DNA of 64,000 bases from Caccoplasma intestinavium (GTDB lineage Bacteria > Bacteroidota > Bacteroidia > Bacteroidales > UBA11471), in NCBI GenBank assembly GCA_018715885.1, contig DVKT01000051.1:18431-82430 (forward strand), given 5' to 3'. The notes under the pieces are model-generated. The model had not been told where the DNA came from. It saw nothing but the letters and a program-made list of their open reading frames with translations, and did not search any database. The position numbers and the translations under genes are program-made. Shown piece by piece: positions 61,562 to 64,000 of this stretch (positions are counted from its first letter, which is position 1; each line of letters starts with the position of its first letter).

Positions 61562-62645
61562 GATGTTCATGTATTAGCTGGTCGACAAATGCGGTTTCAC
61601 TCATACCCAACCATTTACGATAAAGAAACGACTCGCCGCCGGAGCGACCGAGATGTTCGACAAAACGGTTCAGGTCAAACTTGTCGGAAACAATGGCTAT
61701 ATCGGACGAGGCGGCATCAGCGGCATTGATTTCCTGTTCGATATGAGCCGGAATAAGCATCATAGGCTTGTTATAAAACAAGGCCTCGCACACCGACTCA
61801 AAACCGGCCGTAGTTACATATCCTTTGCATCGACGCATTAAAGATAAGAAAAGTTTGTCATTCACACGATGGAAAGTGAGATTTCTTTCGGCTTTCCACA
61901 TCTCGGGATAATCCCGATTGTCCCAAAAGACATGCAGTTCGTAATCGGGATGTTCCTTGCTCCACGCCTTGATTTGATCAGCAAATGCATTGTTGACGAT
62001 ATATCCGAGAATGAAATTTTCCTGCGAACACTCCTTGTTATGAAGTACCTCCTTACGCAAAAGCGGAGGAACAATCGTTATGCGACGGGCAGCGTCTCCC
62101 GCCATCGGATAAAACGACAACGCCAACAAGCGGTTACACCCCAAAGCACTCATACGCACATGCTGCCTCAACAACCAACCGTTCAGCCCCCTTCGGGAAC
62201 CTTGCCTGTACCCCCGATGCAACATCAGGTATTGATGTCCTACGCCGACCATATCGACCGACAAGCGGAAACACTTCACGGCCAATCCCGATAACATCTC
62301 ATAAAAATTGACGACCTCATCGGGACGATATTTCAATATCTGAGAGCGAATAAAACAGATGCTGCGCACATACGCCTCGACCCTACGGGGCGCCATATTG
62401 GCAACAACGGTCTGCACGAGACTCACATGTGTATCGCCGGCCTTGAAACTGAATTGTGGCGCCTCGAACGTATCGACAGGCGCATCTATCTCCCGCAGGA
62501 AAAATTCCGGTATCTGACGATGACGGGTATGTCCCACCAAAACTTTTACGACCTCATGCCCCTGACGACGCAATATCGAGGCCAGCGAAAGGGCTTGGGT
62601 CAAATGTCCCCGCCCCTCTCCTTGTACAACAAACAAATAACGCAT
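61551..62645 (-). CDS. MurG-like glycosyltransferase
   Basis: This 364-residue protein begins MRYLFVVQGEGRGHLTQALS, the GxGRGHxTQAL start typical of GT-B enzymes related to MurG and diacylglycerol glucosyltransferases. The C-terminal half holds VTTAGFESVCEALFYNKPMM (about 278-297), the donor-site GGxxS/E-type loop, and HIEQEINA. It has no signal peptide. Acceptor and donor are not readable; a membrane glycolipid is likely given the neighbouring LpxH-like phosphoesterase. It overlaps the LpxH-like gene by 1 base and ppk1 by about 11 bases. Confidence 0.85.
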   Translation of the reverse strand: MRYLFVVQGEGRGHLTQALSLASILRRQGHEVVKVLVGHTRHRQIPEFFLREIDAPVDTFEAPQFSFKAGDTHVSLVQTVVANMAPRRVEAYVRSICFIRSQILKYRPDEVVNFYEMLSGLAVKCFRLSVDMVGVGHQYLMLHRGYRQGSRRGLNGWLLRQHVRMSALGCNRLLALSFYPMAGDAARRITIVPPLLRKEVLHNKECSQENFILGYIVNNAFADQIKAWSKEHPDYELHVFWDNRDYPEMWKAERNLTFHRVNDKLFLSLMRRCKGYVTTAGFESVCEALFYNKPMMLIPAHIEQEINAADAASSDIAIVSDKFDLNRFVEHLGRSGGESFLYRKWLGMSETAFVDQLIHEHHGV

Positions 62646-63391
62646 CAGTTCTCTTCTTTATGGTATGACAATATCGACCAATTTCCATCGAAATCCTCGG
62701 CCAGTGCGGTCATAGACTCCACCCAATCGCCGGAATTGAGGTAATGTATATCTCCTATCATGCGGTCGTCGGCCTGATGGATATGCCCGCAAATCACACC
62801 CGAACAGTTTTTCTTTCGGACGATGTTGCACAACGAATCCTCGAAATCGCTGATATAGGAAACCGAGGCTTTGACCGATTGTTTCACCTGTTGCGAAATC
62901 GACTTGTAGGGCAATCCTTTTTTGCGACGGCGACGGTTATAGATACGATTTATTCCCATCAGCAGGCTGTACCCCACGTCGCCGATCTTGGCCAACCAAC
63001 TGAAACGGGTCGTAATCGTGTCGAATATATCGCCGTGCAGAACATAATAATTGCTCTCTCCGCTTCGGTAAACGTAATCGCGGCAAATAGTCAGATTAAG
63101 TATTTCGAGCGGGAGGATACGATCGAGAAAATCGTCGTGATTTCCCCGCAAATAGATAATGCGGGTATGCGGCAATATCGAAAGCAGACGCTTGATAAAA
63201 TAGGTATGACGCTTTTTCCATTTCGGCTTTTTCCCCCGGACGATTTCCCAACCGTCGATGATGTCGCCGCACAATATCAGCGTTTCGCACGTATGCTGTT
63301 TCAGAAAAAGGTTGGCTTCTTTGGCTTTCGACCACTTCGAACCGAGATGTATGTCCGACATAACGATGGTCTTGTACTCCTTATTTTTCAT
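62645..63391 (-). CDS. LpxH-like metallophosphoesterase
   Basis: This 248-residue calcineurin-type phosphoesterase has all five metal motifs: SDIHLGS (12-18), GDIIDGW (about 42-48), RGNHDDF (about 82-88), HGDIFD (about 118-123) and GHIHQAD (about 200-206). It resembles UDP-2,3-diacylglucosamine diphosphatase of the lipid A pathway (the LpxH2-like group). It differs from E. coli LpxH enough that the substrate is not certain. Its TGA shares one base with the ATG of the glycosyltransferase. It is the first gene of the operon through ppk1. Confidence 0.87.
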   Translation of the reverse strand: MKNKEYKTIVMSDIHLGSKWSKAKEANLFLKQHTCETLILCGDIIDGWEIVRGKKPKWKKRHTYFIKRLLSILPHTRIIYLRGNHDDFLDRILPLEILNLTICRDYVYRSGESNYYVLHGDIFDTITTRFSWLAKIGDVGYSLLMGINRIYNRRRRKKGLPYKSISQQVKQSVKASVSYISDFEDSLCNIVRKKNCSGVICGHIHQADDRMIGDIHYLNSGDWVESMTALAEDFDGNWSILSYHKEEN

Positions 63392-63539
63392 TCTTTCTGT
63401 TTTGCTCTACAAAAGAACGACATGTATATTTCTAAGGAAATACAATCGTATGACAATTTTATAACAACTTTTGCCCTCTACCGATTTCCTTTTCTGTTCC
63501 CCGACAAGAGATGCCCAAGCCAAGCGGGTGAGTATTTTG

Positions 63540-63780
63540 TATGAGATCTCTCACATACGTTCGAGATGACATTACTGTCATCTCGAACGAAACATAGTGA
63601 AGTGAAGAATCCCAATCCAAAGTGGTAGTAACATGAGATTCTTCGCATACACTCGGAATGACATAGGGTAGTCGACCTCAAAAACGATGTCATTCTGACG
63701 ACTGCAAGGAGGAAGAATCTCAAATAAAATACGAGATTCCTCACACTCGACCATAGGTCTCGATTCGGAATGACAAAAGG
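63540..63780. repeat. Cluster C of CATTCTGA/GAAGAATC palindromes
   Basis: The gap from 63392 to 64000 (609 bases) has no credible gene. This part holds repeated units: GAGATCTCTC-N-GATGACATT and its complement, GAAGTGAAGAATCCCA, GAGATTCTTCGC-N-CGGAATGACA, GTCATTCTGA-N-GAAGAATCTC and GAGATTCCTCACAC-N-CGGAATGACA. ATGACATTACTGTCAT near 63567-63582 joins two adjacent units in opposite orientation. A frame across it lacks any protein character. Confidence 0.7.
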
Positions 63781-63800
63781 GTAACCGTCCTCACCCTTAA

Positions 63801-64000
63801 CGGCCGGTAATGTCGGAGAGGAAAAATGCCCGCCTTTATCGGGCTGCCGGGAGCGAGGGAGAAGACGGAAATAGGGCGAGGACTGTTTGAGCGAAGTGAG
63901 TTCCGCAGCCCCCGCCGGCGAGCGAAGCGAAAGGCAGGAGTACCCGATAACGAGCGGGCGACCTTTCTTGGTAACTTCTTTGCGGCGGGAAAGAAGTTAC
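63801..64000. repeat. GC-rich repeat with nested inverted arms
   Basis: Outer arms GCCCGCCTTTATCGGG (63828-63843) and CCCGATAACGAGCGGGC (63943-63959) pair with a small bulge, enclosing about 100 bases with CTGCC/GGCAG inner arms (63844-63848 and 63933-63937). A second perfect 11-base inverted repeat follows: GTAACTTCTTT (63971-63981) and AAAGAAGTTAC (63990-64000). Similar sequence with GAGCGAAG...GTTCCGCAGCCCC is one I recall as dispersed in Bacteroidales genomes. It continues past the window. Confidence 0.6.

Noticed and set aside
63478..63744. 88-residue minus-strand frame
   Set aside because: Made entirely of the CATTCTGA repeat units; no protein character.
1..64000. tRNA, rRNA, insertion sequences, prophage
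   Set aside because: I saw no cloverleaf-like segments, rRNA signatures, transposase or phage structural genes; a tRNA scan would be needed to be sure.

Overview
The window looks like chromosomal core DNA from a member of the Bacteroidales (phylum Bacteroidota). The evidence is a set of family-specific traits. Many starts are preceded by the Bacteroides-type -7 element TAnnTTTG, and Shine-Dalgarno sequences are inconspicuous. There is a complete MoxR/DUF58/BatABCDE operon. Rho carries a long disordered N-terminal extension. An HU domain is fused through a membrane segment to LysM. There are an RND efflux operon with a PII-like partner, an RprXY-like two-component pair, and an EF-G paralog of the Bacteroides EF-G2 type. 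I cannot name the genus from sequence alone. I saw no prophage, insertion sequence, CRISPR array, tRNA or rRNA.

Layout. 1-2.7 kb: a truncated secreted protein, a sugar nucleotidyltransferase, and an ECF sigma factor followed by a small basic protein. 2.7-8.0 kb: rpe, comEC and, convergent with it, a TonB-dependent receptor. 8.2-10.3 kb: a GH28 lipoprotein translationally coupled to a DEDDh exonuclease. 10.4-12.8 kb: an operon of nitroreductase, DUF2520 protein, KdsC and Maf. 12.9-14.9 kb: an unusual coupled pair, an ATP-grasp-like protein and a protein made of two copies of an A1S_2505-like domain. 14.9-17.3 kb: a DUF2007/double-USP stress protein, a small HTH protein and a PAP2 phosphatase. 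17.3-25.9 kb: the Bat operon on the minus strand. 26-30 kb: the HU-TM-LysM fusion, an HU protein and rho. 30-33.7 kb: tilS, pheS, nth, ybaK. 33.8-40.5 kb: a TetR-controlled RND efflux system. 40.8-45.4 kb: maeB, pyrC and a dolichol-phosphate-mannose-synthase-like glycosyltransferase. 45.6-53.6 kb: mfd, an IMPACT protein, nadC, rlmH, a DUF2490 protein and hemW. 53.8-58.5 kb: the EF-G paralog and the two-component pair. 58.5-63.4 kb: Ppx/GppA, PPK1, a glycosyltransferase and an LpxH-like phosphoesterase, the last three overlapping.

Most genes form short co-directional operons with 1-8 base overlaps, often ATGA. Convergent gene pairs are frequently separated by strong hairpins. Three intergenic regions (about 48.98-49.35, 52.19-52.39 and 63.54-63.78 kb) are filled with short imperfect palindromes built on CATTCTGA...GAAGAATC. 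A different GC-rich repeat with nested inverted arms occupies the last 220 bases.

The points most worth follow-up are: the ATP-grasp/tandem-domain pair; the EF-G paralog, which lacks the catalytic histidine of its G3 motif; the HU-LysM fusion, which could tie nucleoid to envelope; an inverted repeat over the Bat operon promoter; an inverted repeat in the rho leader; and the dispersed palindromic repeats.
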